Source: Camarhynchus parvulus (taxonomy: Eukaryota; Chordata; Aves; Passeriformes; Thraupidae). Taken from it: DNA of 64,000 bases. The position numbers and the translations under genes are program-made. The stretch is from contig NC_044582.1 in the NCBI RefSeq assembly GCF_901933205.1, forward strand, positions 16,049,320-16,113,319, read 5' to 3'. Position 1 is the stretch's first letter; every line of letters begins with the position of its first letter. The notes beneath the pieces were generated by a model. It did not search any database. It was given only the letters and a program-made list of their open reading frames with translations, and had not been told where the DNA came from. Of this stretch, positions 37,901-50,460 are shown piece after piece.

Positions 37901-40421
37901 GTGAATGAAATAAATCACGGGTTTTTTTTCTTTGTTTATTGGGCGGGGTGGGAGGAAAGGAGAAGAAAGTTCAGCACAGAAATTAGTCACGTTGTTTTGT
38001 TCTTACTAATGGAAATTTCTCAGAAACCAAAATAAAGGGTGTCATATAAAAACCCAAACAGCACAAAATTAGCTTGAACCCACATCCTAACTTTTAAACC
38101 CAGAGCATGAATGCAGGTGTCTGCAGCTGACCATGGTTTTTTCAGCTCATCTGAGGTATGAGTCACTTCCATCAAAAGAGGAGGATACCTTGATCTGTGT
38201 GTGAGCGAGCTTTGGAACAGCAGCTGTTGGAGCAAATACAAACATCCATGCCAAGGATTGTAAGGATGGAGTTTATCTAATATGTAAAAAAACACCTGCT
38301 GCAAATGAAAAATTACACCCACAACCACCTGAATAAGATAAGCAAATGATGGGGGAAATGAAGAGACAGATTTATTATTAATGTAAGTTGGAACTTTTGA
38401 ACCAAACATTTCTTTTGCGATGGAACAGTGGGATGCACAAGGAAATACCACTCCTTGCCCTAGACCTGCTCAGCAGCATTTATTTTGCCTAAGTGATTTT
38501 CTTTTCTTTGCTAAGTCTGGTAGAGATGAAAACACTAACCCAAAGAAGATAATTAAAAGCTAAATGAAACCACATACAGCTGTGCTACTAGATGGCTAAT
38601 GAACATGCAAATATATACATATGACAAGGACATAATGTGGGCTGGCTGCCTTGAGTGGTTAGTGCAGATTTCCAAGAGCTGGAAATGCTATTGATTATAA
38701 CTGAGCTAAACTTCCTGACTCCAGACTTCAAAGATCAGCCTCAATATAATCATCAGGCAGCATATGGGAGCGTGGCTGCAAGGAGCTGATGAATAATGGC
38801 TCGGGGGCCTGAATGTTTGCACATAGGGTGGGAGATGTCCTGGAGATGTCCTCTGGGCTGTGGAGTGCAGGCTCCTTGGCAGCCAGGACCAGCACCACAG
38901 AATCCTCCTCAGCATCTTGGCACACTCGGTCCTGCTGACAATTAGGGTTTTGGAGTTATGGGTTTTAGCTGGGATGTTTATTTTTCCTTTCCCACTTCTT
39001 TTGGCAAGAGGCTGATATGTGGCGGAGACAGTTTTGGGAGAACCAGGGAGGGAGGTAACAGATACAAGGCAAAGCTTCTGGGGTCCTACAAACAGCACGA
39101 GCAGCATGGAAAGGCTGTCCTCTGAGGGTCTGCTGCCACATCCACATGAAAGAAGACAAATCTGATTTTCCTTATCAGTTAAAAACCACCCAGCTGACAG
39201 TGACTCCCCAGCCCACTCAGAGATGAGACAAGGAAGTCAGGGCCCCCTTCACTGTCCACAGCACCACTGAAATATCCACTGGGGATATCACAGGGACAGA
39301 GCAAAACTTCCTCCTCCTCCATGATCACCACAGAAAGGCCACAGAGACTTGGGCATGGCCACAGGCAGGAGAGAAGCATGGAGGGATGGAGCACAACCTT
39401 AGATGTGGGTGAAGATGGATCCACCAGGATGGCTGAGAGAAAGGACACCTACCAAAAAGAGAAACCAAAGAAACCAAATTTGTGCAGAACACAATGGTTA
39501 GTGCATAAAAATTAATCAAGTACTACAATGACTTGCTTTATTCATAATACTTAATGGTCATGTAATAGGAGTTTTTATTCAGCAGTTAAAGTTCATAAGT
39601 GCAGGTTTTACATGTAGAAAGGTATTATGCTGATAGTTTAATTACACACCTTTCTGCACACCAAAGGAAATGGGTTATGCGGGTTTTATAATTAAAGACG
39701 GACTTCTGAGGGGAAATGAACTTTGCAGTTAGCAACATAATATTTGATTTTTATCAGATGTTTTTGTTTTGAATTCGCCAGCACTTGGTGGTGGTGTAAA
39801 CAGGTGAGAGTGCTCCAGACTGCATGAGGTGTCAGGAGAAGCTTTGAAAATGCAGCAGAAAGTAGCCATATTTAAAAATAGCCAGTGTGAGCATGAGGTA
39901 TAAACATCATGTGTTTGGAAAGCTCTCCAGACTCTGCCCATGCAATTATGCACAGTGCAAGTCTGTCCAGTACGTCTAGGAAACAGGGGAAAAAACCCAA
40001 CCCAACAAGTAAGTGAAAAATAAACCCTGGTGCTTGCCAAAATAATAAAAAAACTTCACTTTTTATTTCTCAGATTTTTTGTTTTAAATTCATTTCATGG
40101 CCAGTGAATACAATTTTCCCCTCCCGCCTGCCTACAGAGGCAGCAAAGCCAAAAATGTGATGGATGTTTGTGTGTGCACGTTTGCTGTTGGAATAAACAG
40201 GACTGCTCTCAATATTAAAGGCAGAGAGTGGCATGAGCCACTGCCAGGTCACAGCCAGCTCCTGCCATTCCCTAATAACCATGTGGAAGTCTGTACCCAA
40301 CAAGGTGGGGCTGGGCAGGTCTGCAGTGCCTGGGACTCCCCCTTTTCAAGTTTTAGGAGGCTTTATTTAGCGTAACCTCATTCTTTTATAAATATCAAAG
40401 CACATTAAAAGGATATGTGGG
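34961..40421. other. Intergenic, no gene recognised
   Basis: No gene or recognised mobile element. A 159-codon plus-strand open frame at 36,743-37,222 and a 143-codon minus-strand frame at 38,020-38,451 were inspected. They show no known domain, and both are compatible with chance. An octamer ATGCAAAT lies at about 35,465. Confidence 0.45.
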
Positions 40422-40473
40422 TATATATATATATTTATAGATATATATATGTATTTATATATATATTTATAAA
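40422..40473. repeat. (TA)n microsatellite, imperfect
   Basis: Alternating TATATA runs interrupted by TTTATAGA and GTATTTA. Low-complexity repeat, probably length-variable. Confidence 0.85.
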
Positions 40474-40675
40474 CTTCTAGGAGACATAAATTTATTTATA
40501 AACTACTAGGAGTAATCCATTTTTTTTTAACACAGCAAATACACCTACAAGGATTTTTCTAAAGTCTAAAATATTTCAAACATCACCAACTGCTCCTCCC
40601 CTCGTGTGATATAAACTGACAGGCTCAGGATTTTATTGTGCCCAGCACAAATGAACATTAACTGGTGGGTTGAAC

Positions 40676-40736
40676 AAAAAAAAAAAAAAAAAAAACACCA
40701 ACAAAACAAAACCAACAAAAAAAACCAAAGCCAAAA
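40676..40736. repeat. Poly-A run followed by A/C-rich tract
   Basis: A run of about 21 A at 40,676-40,696, followed by repeated ACAAAAC/CAACAAAA words. No element body precedes it, so a retroposon tail cannot be assigned. It generates poly-Phe/Lys open frames that should be ignored. Confidence 0.8.
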
Positions 40737-41694
40737 GAAGAAAACAAAAGACTTTCCAAAAACAATAAGCAAGGGCAAGGCCTGAAGTATTTTGAGCACG
40801 CCCTTTCCTTTCTGGCAGGACTGGGAGTGACTGCCCTGGATATTATGGTTTGTTGGTGGAGTCCAGGTGATGGCAGACAGTGCTGCCTGTGACAGGGGTC
40901 CCTTGGCTGCAGCAGCTCCTCGGGCACTCTGGACCTGCCCAGAACATCTGAAATCAGGCATTTCACAGCCAAGTACAGAGGAATGATTTAAAAATCCTTT
41001 TAACGGGTGTGGACACTCAACAAAAACAGGAATAGTTGTGCAAAGGGTGCATCCAAATACAACTGGACATTTTTTTGAATTTCGTTGGCTAACTGCATAA
41101 ATTAATGACAATGAGAAAGAGCTGTAACTGTTTTTCTCTAATTAAATCCATACATTTTGGCTCTACTCATCATCGTTAACATACTGTTAAAAGTGCTGTT
41201 GCTGTATCTTTCAGCCCTCAGCCTGCAATCAAGCCCTCGCTGCACTGTGGTGGATTTCAAACAGTCACTTGTTTAAAAATAGAAAGTGGTTTTTTAAAAA
41301 AAAAACAACTGACTGCCAGCTGAATGCAAACAGGTAAAAATTAACATATGCAATTGTCAAGTGTCAGATTCAGCTCCTGAGCCACCAAGATTTACATTGC
41401 CTGGTGAGGGGCTCACAGCATTTTAAGGCTGTATTGCCCACAGGCTGAAGTTGTGCAAATGAATATATATCCTTAATTTTTATTTAAGTTACAGGGCGCT
41501 TTCTGTGTGGGGTACCCATCATTTGCTCTTTATAATTTCCAAATTTCAACAAAATATCCCGTAATCCCAGAGGGTATTAACTCCATGGGGTACATTCAGG
41601 GTCTACCACAAGGTTACAGAGATGCTTTCCATGATGCCCATTCCTACCATTGGCACGAGTTCTCCACCCTTGCAACAGAGGATACTACTCCACT

Positions 41695-41735
41695 TTTTAT
41701 TTTTTTCTTTTTCTTTTTCTTTTTTTTTTTAAGTC
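41695..41735. repeat. Pyrimidine-rich T/C tract
   Basis: A run of T blocks with C interruptions (TTTTTCTTTTTCTTTTTC type). Simple repeat; the plus-strand poly-Phe frame over it is an artefact. Confidence 0.8.
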
Positions 41736-42089
41736 TAACAAGGGTAATCATAACAGGATTAACAGATTTTTTTACCTCCCCATATCATATCAAAGAGAGC
41801 ATTAGACCAGAGTTATGATTAGATGTATTTTTGCTGTCTATGGAATTGTATTAAAATTAATGCATGGCTCAGCCACATTTACTATCCACTGTTCTGTTCT
41901 GTAAAGCCATTTCTCCCATGAAGGGCAGCCATGAGTGAAGGGAGAGCATCCAAATAAGTATTTTGTAAACATTTGAGAAAGAGAGACAAATAGCCCCATG
42001 CAATCACACCATCATCTCAAATTCCCATTCAAAAACGAAATAATTCCTTGCTGAACAAGCCAAGCCTGGCTCCCTAAACCGGGAGGAAT

Positions 42090-42480
42090 TGCGATGCTGG
42101 TAAACTTGCAGAAATATTTTTACAATTTTATTAGAGGTTTTAATTCAGTGCTTTATCTACCTCTGTTAGTCTGCAAAATAGCTTTAAATATTCAAGTGGT
42201 AATTAATGAATCTTTTATGTTGCAAATCAAACATTTTCATCTGTGCTGTGGTACAGTGGCAGTGAGAAGGAGGGGTTTAAAGTGTAATTGTTTCTCCTGT
42301 TCCCCTCGCAGCGCTGAATGCCTTTTTACCCTTTATTATATCATTGGCTTTTGCTTCAGTTCATCAGTACTTTGCCACATCTTATCGGTCGATATTTGCT
42401 GTCTATTTTTTATTTATTTTTTTTTTCAGTGCAAGATTTCTTACTGTGCCTTTGCCAGAGACATTCCTAAGGAGATGGAA
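42090..42480. other. Candidate conserved non-coding element
   Basis: Repeat-poor AT-rich sequence with TTTTATTAGAGG, GGTAATTAATGAATC, TTTAAATATTCAAG and a distinctive GC-richer core around 42,250-42,310. A 131-codon plus-strand frame (42,094-42,489) overlaps it, but is rich in Phe/Cys from T-rich DNA and has no domain. I favour non-coding constraint. Confidence 0.3.
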
Positions 42481-43018
42481 ACTCTCTGAATGTGGAATTT
42501 TCGCATGAGTGCAAAATAATAAAAAGCATGTGTGTATTAAAAAGGGATCAACTTAATGGGAAATGAGCATTGGGTTACATTAATATTCTATTACAGTAAA
42601 AATCATATTTAATAAATTTTCTCCAGATTTTTCAGGACCTTACTGTATTTTTCTAAGTCAGATGCCAATCCAAAGAAACAGTGTATATGATACATTTGAT
42701 TTATGTTAAGTAAATAACCTGCACAGCCCATTTTTCAGTTTAAAAAAAAATATTAAGTGTAGAAACACACACCAGACTGAAATGTGTGCTTAGTTTCCAT
42801 CTGCTAGGAGGAATAGTGTTGGTCTTGTGCAGCAGAAAGCCTTTATAAACAGTATTCTATTTTATTGATGCTATATGTGGATTTTTATGTTATGTGGCAA
42901 GCGAAGGAGAATGAAAACACTGTAATTTATCCAAAACCATAAAATTATACTAGTACTAAAGTAATTACTTCACATATTAAAGTACAGTTTCCTTTGCTTT
43001 CTTTTGTCATCACATAAA

Positions 43019-43111
43019 ACGAGGCGTTGAGCGCGGCAGCGCGGAGGGGCTGGAGCTGCTCTTGCCTCCACAAAGGATTGACACATCCCGGATCAGACAC
43101 TATATCACCCG
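43019..43111. other. Small CpG cluster beside a candidate CNE
   Basis: Six CpG dinucleotides fall in 24 bases (43,020-43,043, words GAGGCGTTGAGCGCGGCAGC and GCGG), with two more by 43,111, in otherwise AT-rich DNA. It directly adjoins the candidate conserved element that starts near 43,115. Confidence 0.5.
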
Positions 43112-43114
43112 ACC

Positions 43115-43690
43115 CTTGTTGTTCTGTGACCCTAATTAATATTATACTCGCTGACATTTATGTATCAGAGCAATAAGCTAAACAGGAAACAATTTATGTC
43201 ACCTAAAGCTTTTTAACAAATCGATGCAACTATTTGTAATTGCTTGTTTCACAAGATTAAAAGTACTCAGCCTTGATCTTCGCCCACAGTTTTGTGGCCA
43301 ACATGACCTGTGCTTCCGTTGTAAAATAGGAGAGTTAGTGATCAGCACCTATTTCCATCAAGTAATCCATATTGCTAATATTTCTGGAATTTTAATGTAG
43401 TTACAATTTATAGCCGATCAAATGTGGTTACCTAAATTGCTGTTGCTAGTAGACAGTTTAACTGTCTTTATTAATTACAGTATAATTTAATGTTTGAGTA
43501 CAGGCACTTGTGTTGGTCATTTTTACAGCCAAAGCAGTTATGTGCCTTATGACGAACCATTTTAGCATTTTCAATGGAAATTTGCTAATATGATGAGTGA
43601 TAAAAATGTCAAACTCTGGTAAATAATGGTTATTGCTTTGGCTGGAATTAATCCTTGAAAGGACGGTTACCTTCAAATTAACATTATAAC
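43115..43690. other. Candidate conserved non-coding element
   Basis: About 575 bases of repeat-free AT-rich sequence with many TAAT, ATCGAT, AATTAC and AACAATTTATG words, plus a palindrome AGACAGTTTAACTGTCT at 43,451-43,467. No coding frame. This is the strongest CNE-like stretch downstream of the gene by appearance. Confidence 0.35.
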
Positions 43691-45309
43691 TTGAAGAAAA
43701 AAAATGTTTTTCATGCTTCTGAGAGGCATAAAAAGTAGTCACTGGGCTCCTCTAAATAAATACAGACAAAATGGCACAAAATGGGGGGTTTTTCCCCTTT
43801 TTCTTCAGGTTGACAAAGAAAATTCCTGTGGAAGAAAGGAGGAGGGATTGGTAAATACCCCAAGGTGTTGTTGCTTGCCATTTGCAGCTCATGTGCTTTG
43901 AAGATCTCTAGCCAAGGTAATAAAACAGGGTAGAAAGAAGGACTTTGCTATGCCCCAGCTCCAGGATTTGGGAAAAACCAAGTGTGGACACCATGGAGGC
44001 TGCAAACACACCTGAGGGCCACATGCCACCACCTCAGTCATCAGTGCTGGGGAGAATGGTGGCTTGTGGCTATGTGAGGATGGAGAGTGTTCAACGTGCC
44101 AGAATTAACCACCACTGCTACGAGGATGAAAGATAGCCCTGATTAACACACCATTAAATGAACGTTTAACATCATCATTGAAGACTGAGCCTGATTAATA
44201 GGTCAAGAAGGGCTAATTACACCTTGTTGTCAGGAAGGGTGTGTGTATGTGTGGCTGGGTGCAAGCGAGCGGCACCAGGAATTGCCAGTCCCTTAAATTA
44301 GACCAATAATGTGAAGTTTGTCAGACTCTGTGACCATGGCCCAAGTTAAATGTCACTGATGGGATCATCTGCAGGGAGCAGGTGGGTGTGCAAGGAGCAC
44401 ATCAGCTGCCATGTCCTCCTGGGCCTCCAGCTCCTGAGCTTTTCCCTCTGGGACAGGAGAAACCCAGAAAAACTACTCACAGGCTCCGTTTTTCTTAGGA
44501 AATTCCTCAGAGACGCATTGCCTCACCACTGCCCATAAAAGTGCTTTTCAGCTGTGGTGGGAAACAGTGTTTCTGCCTGGAAAAGGTATTTCCCAGCTGG
44601 CTGCTGCTGGTGGAGTAGGAAGGCATTGTGTGATGATCCGTGATGGAGCAGCCAGGGAGGAGAAATGTGATTAATAACACAAAGATGATACAGAAGGTGG
44701 CCAAAAGCCAGATTCCCATCCGCTGCTCCAGGCAGCACTGCCTGGGACAGGAGGGGAAATGCTGGTCCTGCTACTCAGCTCAAGCTGCATGTGGCACCCG
44801 CCCCAGCAGCTCCCCTTAAACCCAAGCCCACGGGCAGTCAGCAGATGACAAACAGGACATTTGGAACCCCAAATCATCTTTCAAAGGTGAGATGCCCAGG
44901 GAGGTGGAGCAGCCAATAACTTGTGATGGCTTTGTAGCCCCTGACCTGCGTGCTGGTGACCTGTGTGGGGACACAGTGTCCCCCAGGGGAGGCTGAGGGC
45001 CCTGCTGGGGCTCATCCAGGGACTCATTTCCTACCTGGAGCTGACTCCCCCCATTTTACAGATGCACCCCATACCAAACAGCAGCTTCTGGCTCAATCCC
45101 TTCTGCCCGAGACTTTGGAAAATTTAATCCCACAAATCCTCTCCAGTTTATGAAAATCTCACTGGTGATGGAAGTGCACTACACAACCAAGGCCGAATTT
45201 GTACTCTCTGTATTTTGATTATTAAAATCTACCAGTCCGTACCATTTGGGGACACACTATAATGAGTGTGCAAAGTTCCCCTCCCCCTCCCCCCAAAAAA
45301 TAGTTATCT
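43691..45309. other. Intergenic, no gene recognised
   Basis: Higher-GC ordinary sequence with short overlapping frames on both strands. A C-rich stretch lies at about 45,281-45,295. Nothing else is identified. Confidence 0.5.
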
Positions 45310-45580
45310 GGTGTAATTTTATGATAGAATATTTTTATAAAATCATTTGTACTAATTTAAGCATTTATCATTATATGCAAAAAGATTTCTTGATGAGAAT
45401 ATTATAGACGGTGCATGTTTTTGACATTAGCATTTTATTTGGATGACTAATCTTGCAGATGTGAAATTTTAATGAATTATTCATGAAAAATCTCTCCTCT
45501 GAAATTTCAGTTTGCTGCTAATGCTAGTTATTAAACATTTTATTTTTCTTTACAAAACCTGATGAGGAAAATAAATGTGT
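45310..45580. other. Candidate conserved non-coding element
   Basis: Very AT-rich but non-repetitive, with ATTTTATGATAGAAT, ATTTAAGCATTTATC, AATGAATTATTCATGAA (near-palindromic, about 45,471-45,487) and GCTAATGCTAGTTATT. No coding frame. It lies about 0.6-0.8 kb beyond the FOXP1 poly(A) signal. Confidence 0.33.
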
Positions 45581-46169
45581 GCTTACTCGAAAGAAAAAGA
45601 AGGTGGGTTTTTCCTTCAGTTTGTCTCAGGTGACAGCGTCAGTTGGGACTTTGCTCCTCACAGTTATATGGACCAAGGGGTTGATCCTGCAAACCCCTTT
45701 TGGCAGGGTGCAGTGCACATTCCCAGCCCTTCCTACCAAAGCCAGCAGCACCATTCCCACCAGGGCACTGCACTGGGAAGGAGCTGCAGGATGAAGACCC
45801 CAGCCCTTTCCTTTGAGAAAACAAATAACCCCTTGCGACCCCAGTGGGCAAAACTGAAGGACTTCCTTGGAAAAGGGGATTAATTCCTCGAATTACAGTG
45901 TCTTCCTTGCTTCCAGCACTCCAGCCTCACCTAACTGCCCTCTACAGACTGTCCACAAATCCACCACTAAAATACTTTGTACTTGAATGTGGTTGGGAAA
46001 TCTCAAGGAAAGAGTTGAGTTTGTCCATCCATGAACGAGCTAGGACATGGCTGAGGTGCCCTCGGATCAGGGACCATGGGATGTGACACCAGAGTCACTG
46101 TGAGGGGGAAGAACAAAACAAGAACTTCGGACATGGCAACTTGCATTACCAGTGTGAACAACCAGCATT

Positions 46170-46175
46170 TTTATT
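46170..46175 (-). terminator. FOXP1: Distal poly(A) signal of FOXP1
   Basis: AATAAA on the minus strand (TTTATT on plus). A GU/U-rich downstream element reads as GTTCTTGTTTTGTTCTTCC at about 46,107-46,125, placing cleavage near 46,145-46,155. Signal plus downstream element at the end of the UTR-like stretch supports this as the main distal site. Confidence 0.65.
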
Positions 46176-46642
46176 GCATTTGAGAATGCTATAATGTCAG
46201 TAATTAGTACTGACTACACAACATTTTTTATTGTCTGTATCAACAGACATGGAATGATGGAATTACAGTTGATGTAAGGAATGAGTTTCTTTTATGCCTT
46301 ATCAAAAAAAAAAATCTTGTTACTGGCAGCACATACACACGAAGCACCATGCTAACAGTCTGGACTGTACCATTTTCATCAAGGCTTATGGGTAGAAGAT
46401 ACTTGGTTACCTGTTCTGGGCCCATTAAAATGCAGTCCTGAACTGCAAATTCACCTCGCAAGACGAGAATACTAAATGACTTCTGAAACATCTAAAAAAA
46501 TCACTCTGAGTTCATTAACCAAAGGTACCAAAGGATTTCAAAAGAGTTTAAACACGTTTGGTTTTTTTTTTTCCATGCTATAATGAACGTGAGATTATTG
46601 GCGATCTGAAAACTACAATAGTTCAAAATTATTTTAAAAAAC

Positions 46643-46684
46643 TTTATATATATATATATTTTATGTATGTATATATATAAAATA
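46643..46684. repeat. (TA)n-rich stretch in the 3' UTR
   Basis: TATATATATATAT followed by TTTTATGTATG and TATATATATAA. Low-complexity repeat in the distal FOXP1 UTR, possibly length-variable. Confidence 0.8.
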
Positions 46685-47283
46685 TCTAATGATCTGCAAT
46701 ATTTGTAGAACCAGCATCCCTGCCCCGGTCTCTCCCCGAAGCTGAGCTCCAGGAAAGGGGAGGTGCAGGACCTGCCGTGGGACTCTTGCGAGTGAGAATC
46801 AAAAAAAGGTCTTTATTTTTTTTTGTGGTCACTTGTTCTACATAAGCCTTGATTTTGTTTTTGTTTTTTTGGTTTTTTTTTTTTTCATTTCACTTTTAGT
46901 TGAATGCAGAAACCTAACAGGTTTTACATTTACAAACTTTTTTTTTTTGTGGACAAGGAAGGCTTTGACTCTCATTCCTGACAGCGATTTACCTGATACA
47001 TGGTACTACTTTCATAATGTACGCTTTTCTTTGAGAAAAAAAACATGTAACAAATTGTCTTTACATCTTGGCACCTTGTAAAGTTTTTTTTTTGTTTTTT
47101 TATACAAAAAGTTCAATAGTTTGACACTCCCCATTATTAATCACTACTTCACTGATAAACTTTGAAAGTGTGACCCTGGAATTCATCATGCAAAATATTT
47201 ACTGCAGCAGGAGAAAAACATTTTTTTTAAACGATTTTTTTCTCCTTTCAAATATATGAACTTTGTTTAAGACAGCCAGAAAA

Positions 47284-47290
47284 GGCAGTG
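47284..47290 (-). promoter_or_regulatory. miR-34/449 seed match
   Basis: The mRNA reads CACTGCC, complementary to the miR-34a/449 seed (7mer-m8). A second copy is at 50,470-50,476. FOXP1 is an established miR-34a target in mammalian B cells; function of these sites here is inferred. Confidence 0.4.
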
Positions 47291-48846
47291 GTAAGATAAC
47301 AGAAGGGGTGGGAAAGTATCAAAAAAACCAGCTTAAACACAAAAACTGTACAAAAATGCTTCGATCAATGATAACAGGAGAAAAAAAAATTCTGTCAACT
47401 ATGTTACAATTTAAAAGCTGAAAAAAAAAGTCAGGGATTTTCTCCCACATGTCAGCAAATGTCATCCAATATTCTTAAAGCAAGGATAACTAAATAAAAT
47501 ACATGTGCAGCGTATTCTGCAATTCCATTACATACAGTAGTTTTTTTTTTTTCAAAGCTATTTTTTAGTATAGTTAATATAAAGCAGTTGCACAAAAAGC
47601 AAAAGGTGTTTTGACAAACAGGTCTGCATTTATTCCTTTTGAGGAATGATATCTAAAAAAAGGACCTTTCCACCTTTTCCTCCCTCCCCACCCTCCCCCC
47701 AAAAGACAAAGGCTCACACAGACACAGTGGGATATATATGTACAACATAATAAACCCCTCCCTAAAGAAGCAACTGTATATCCAAAGGGATACAGAATCA
47801 GAATTGTAAAAATCATAGTGAAGTTTGCTTGATGTAAAGCCTGAGATTTTCAGTTGGTTCTTCTGCAAGGCTGCAACACCTGCCAGATATGTTAAACTCT
47901 AATTTTTTGTTTCTTTTTCTCTTTTTTTAATTTTTTTTATTTTTGCTACAGTCTTTAGACTAAGCATGCAAGACATACAACTAAGTGCAACTGAGTGAAA
48001 TGTATTTTTTATTTACTCATTCCCTAACAGTTTGGACTGAGGTATGCGTACTAACAGTTTTCTCATGCTGTTATCTTTACTCATGTCTAGCTACACATGC
48101 TGAGAATGAACTAATCTACCAGATTTTTATCCCCCTTCTGAATACCGAACTAACCAGCAAACCACTCAGTTTTGAAGCACAGGGCTCAATTCTCATGATC
48201 CCTGTCTGGCTACCGCCGGCACGTCACGAAGCTGCCTGGATATAATTTAAACCAAAACTTAAAAAAAAAAAAAAAGAAAAAAATTTAAAGAAAATGTTTC
48301 CAAATGACCACAGACTGCCCTTTTTTTTTCTTTCTTTTTTTTTTTCCTTGTCTTTTTGAAACAGAAAGCAGAGTTTTATAAAAGTAACTGCCAATAAAGT
48401 TTTTTGTACCAAAGCTTATGAGTGGACAGGAGTGTTATTTCCTTATGAAAAATGCTGACCAAAAACCAAACAAAACTGAGTAAATGTGCCAAGATCAACC
48501 AAAATTAAAGCAGACATCCCAGCACAGTCCCGGAACAGAAGTGGCACACAATCTGTAGAACCAAAGACCAAAAAATTTTTTTCCTTTTTATTCTAGAAAT
48601 ACCATTATGTCGTCCAGTTAAATTGTGGGAGCTTTTCTGTTCTCTTCTGTGTTTTATTAAACTGTCTCCTTTATCTGATACTCTAAATTTTCCACAAAAT
48701 AATTGTGTCTTTGCTTTCTTCAGCTCCCTTCTCATAGCTCCCTCAGTAACACTGATTCCTAATTTTAACCTCAAAAGCTCTCCTCAATTCCTCTTTACAG
48801 ACTTTCATTTTGGTCACTGTAAAGAATTGCAAATAAAAAGTAACAA

Positions 48847-48853
48847 CTTTGGT
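48847..48853 (-). promoter_or_regulatory. miR-9 seed match (7mer)
   Basis: The mRNA reads ACCAAAG, complementary to positions 2-8 of miR-9-5p. It lies about 190 bases from a stronger 8mer at 49,040-49,047, a spacing that may still allow cooperation. Confidence 0.45.
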
Positions 48854-49039
48854 TCAGACATCTACTTGGCCTTCTAAATTTTCTAGAATAAAGGAGCAGT
48901 TTCCCTCTCAGGTTAGCAATAGCCCACATCTTGTCATTTCCCTCTAAATTCTTCAACCTCCTTTGATCAACAATAAGAGGATATTTGGCTTCATAAGATA
49001 AAGCATATAACAGAGAACATAATTTACCTTTGTGTAATA

Positions 49040-49047
49040 TCTTTGGT
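49040..49047 (-). promoter_or_regulatory. miR-9 seed match (8mer)
   Basis: The mRNA reads ACCAAAGA, a full 8mer for miR-9-5p. miR-9 control of FoxP1 in chick spinal motor neurons is established, so this site is a good candidate for that interaction. Confidence 0.55.
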
Positions 49048-50049
49048 AATTTTAGGAAAAAAAAAAGGTACAAAGAAGAATATAAATTAAGCTCTGAAAG
49101 GCTTTTCGAAATAATAAAAAAAAGCTACAGTCCTACATAAATAAATGAGTGACGGAAAAGTGGTTGCAGAATGAAAATGTTTAGGTGTTTGGTGACTGAG
49201 GTTTACTGACCTATGGCAACAGATTTTGTATGTCGTGTTTGCTTTGCAGAGCTTTGCCAGTTTTGCCTAACAAGCCCCGGCGCCAATTCTCTCCCAACTC
49301 TCCTGACTCCTCCGGCGAGGTTTCCATACTGGCTGGTGTAATATTGCATAACAATCCTAACTGCAGTACTGGATTTGCACAGCTGAAAATTAACACTTTA
49401 GCATTAGTGGGGCCCCATCCTTATTAACTCCCGTAACAAGTTCAATCTGAAATCTAATTTGTATTCAAACAGATTAACACCACCGAGCAATCCTGAACTG
49501 ATGTTTAACCGTGAAACATCACCATGTACAGTAACAATTTAATGAAGTCATCTTTCCAACCACTATTTGCAAATGCAAATGTAAAAAAACAATAGAAAAA
49601 AATAAAGTTGTAATAATAATAAATGTTTAGGTGCCCATCTCGGTAATCTTAGATATTCCAGAAAGATGTGTTGACCCATTAGAACTCGTGTTAAACAACC
49701 GAGAACCTGCCACTGTACTATTCATTCTCTACTAAAAGTGAACTCTGTTGGTGCTGCATATGTTTCTTTGTGCTGTTCAATTTTGTGGCATTTGCTAATA
49801 TTCACCGTTGCTGCCAAAAAAAAAAAATCAAAAAAATCAAAAAACCTAAACAAAACAAGAATATATTAAAAATACTGCTTTGTGGAATGAATCTGTGTTG
49901 CTTCCTACAGTGTTTCTATGTTCATCTGTCATTCATTCTCATTCTTGCAGTACTTCGTTCCTCTCTCTCCGTTGGACAACCCTTCCACATGTATCGTGCA
50001 GCATTTGGGACCTTTTCAAAAAACAACAACAAAAAAGGAGACACCGAAA

Positions 50050-50057
50050 TGGAATGT
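50050..50057 (-). promoter_or_regulatory. miR-1/206 seed match (8mer)
   Basis: The mRNA reads ACATTCCA, a full 8mer for miR-1/206. A 7mer TGAATGT for miR-181 lies close by at 50,137-50,143. FOXP1 is a reported miR-1 target in mammals. Confidence 0.45.
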
Positions 50058-50333
50058 TTTCCATAGCTAAAGAAAACATGGTGGCATCTGAAGGATATTG
50101 GAATGAATGACAGAAAAAACTACAAACAATTCAATGACATTCAGCTTCGTGTAATAAAAACACCTATTAACATTCATCACAAAGTACAGAAAACGTTGAA
50201 GCCTCCGAGAGGCCCTGGGCCCAGATGAGGCCTGAGGTCAGAACTTAAAATGGTAGAGGAGAAGTGGGGCGGGGGAATAAAAGCAATACATTAAAGAGTT
50301 TGGGATAATTTTTTCTTTGAACCCCTCCCCGAT

Positions 50334-50380
50334 ATACACGCTCACACGCACGCACACATACCCACACACGTGCACACACA
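50334..50380. repeat. Imperfect (CA)n repeat in the 3' UTR
   Basis: CACACGCACGCACACATACC-type repeat on plus, so the mRNA carries an imperfect GU repeat with GUGUGUG and GUGCGUG words. It could be bound by CELF/TDP-43-type proteins; that is inference. Confidence 0.75.
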
Positions 50381-50405
50381 GGCCTTCCCCATCCCAAATG
50401 GAAGC

Positions 50406-50460
50406 AAAAAAAAAAAAAAAAACCAACCAACGAAACAAAAAAAAAAAAAACCAACCAAAA
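50406..50460. repeat. Two A-runs separated by CCAACCAACG
   Basis: Runs of 17 and 14 A, each followed by ACCAACCAA, so the unit appears duplicated (a tandem of about 31 bases). On the mRNA it forms two U-tracts close to the GU repeat. Confidence 0.75.

Noticed and set aside
40566..41111. A 181-codon minus-strand open frame
   Set aside because: Contains a long Phe/Trp-rich stretch that is just the translated poly-A/C tract at 40,676-40,736.
42094..42489. A 131-codon plus-strand open frame
   Set aside because: Composition is driven by T-rich DNA (Phe, Cys, Ser, Leu), no domain, and it overlaps a CNE-like stretch.
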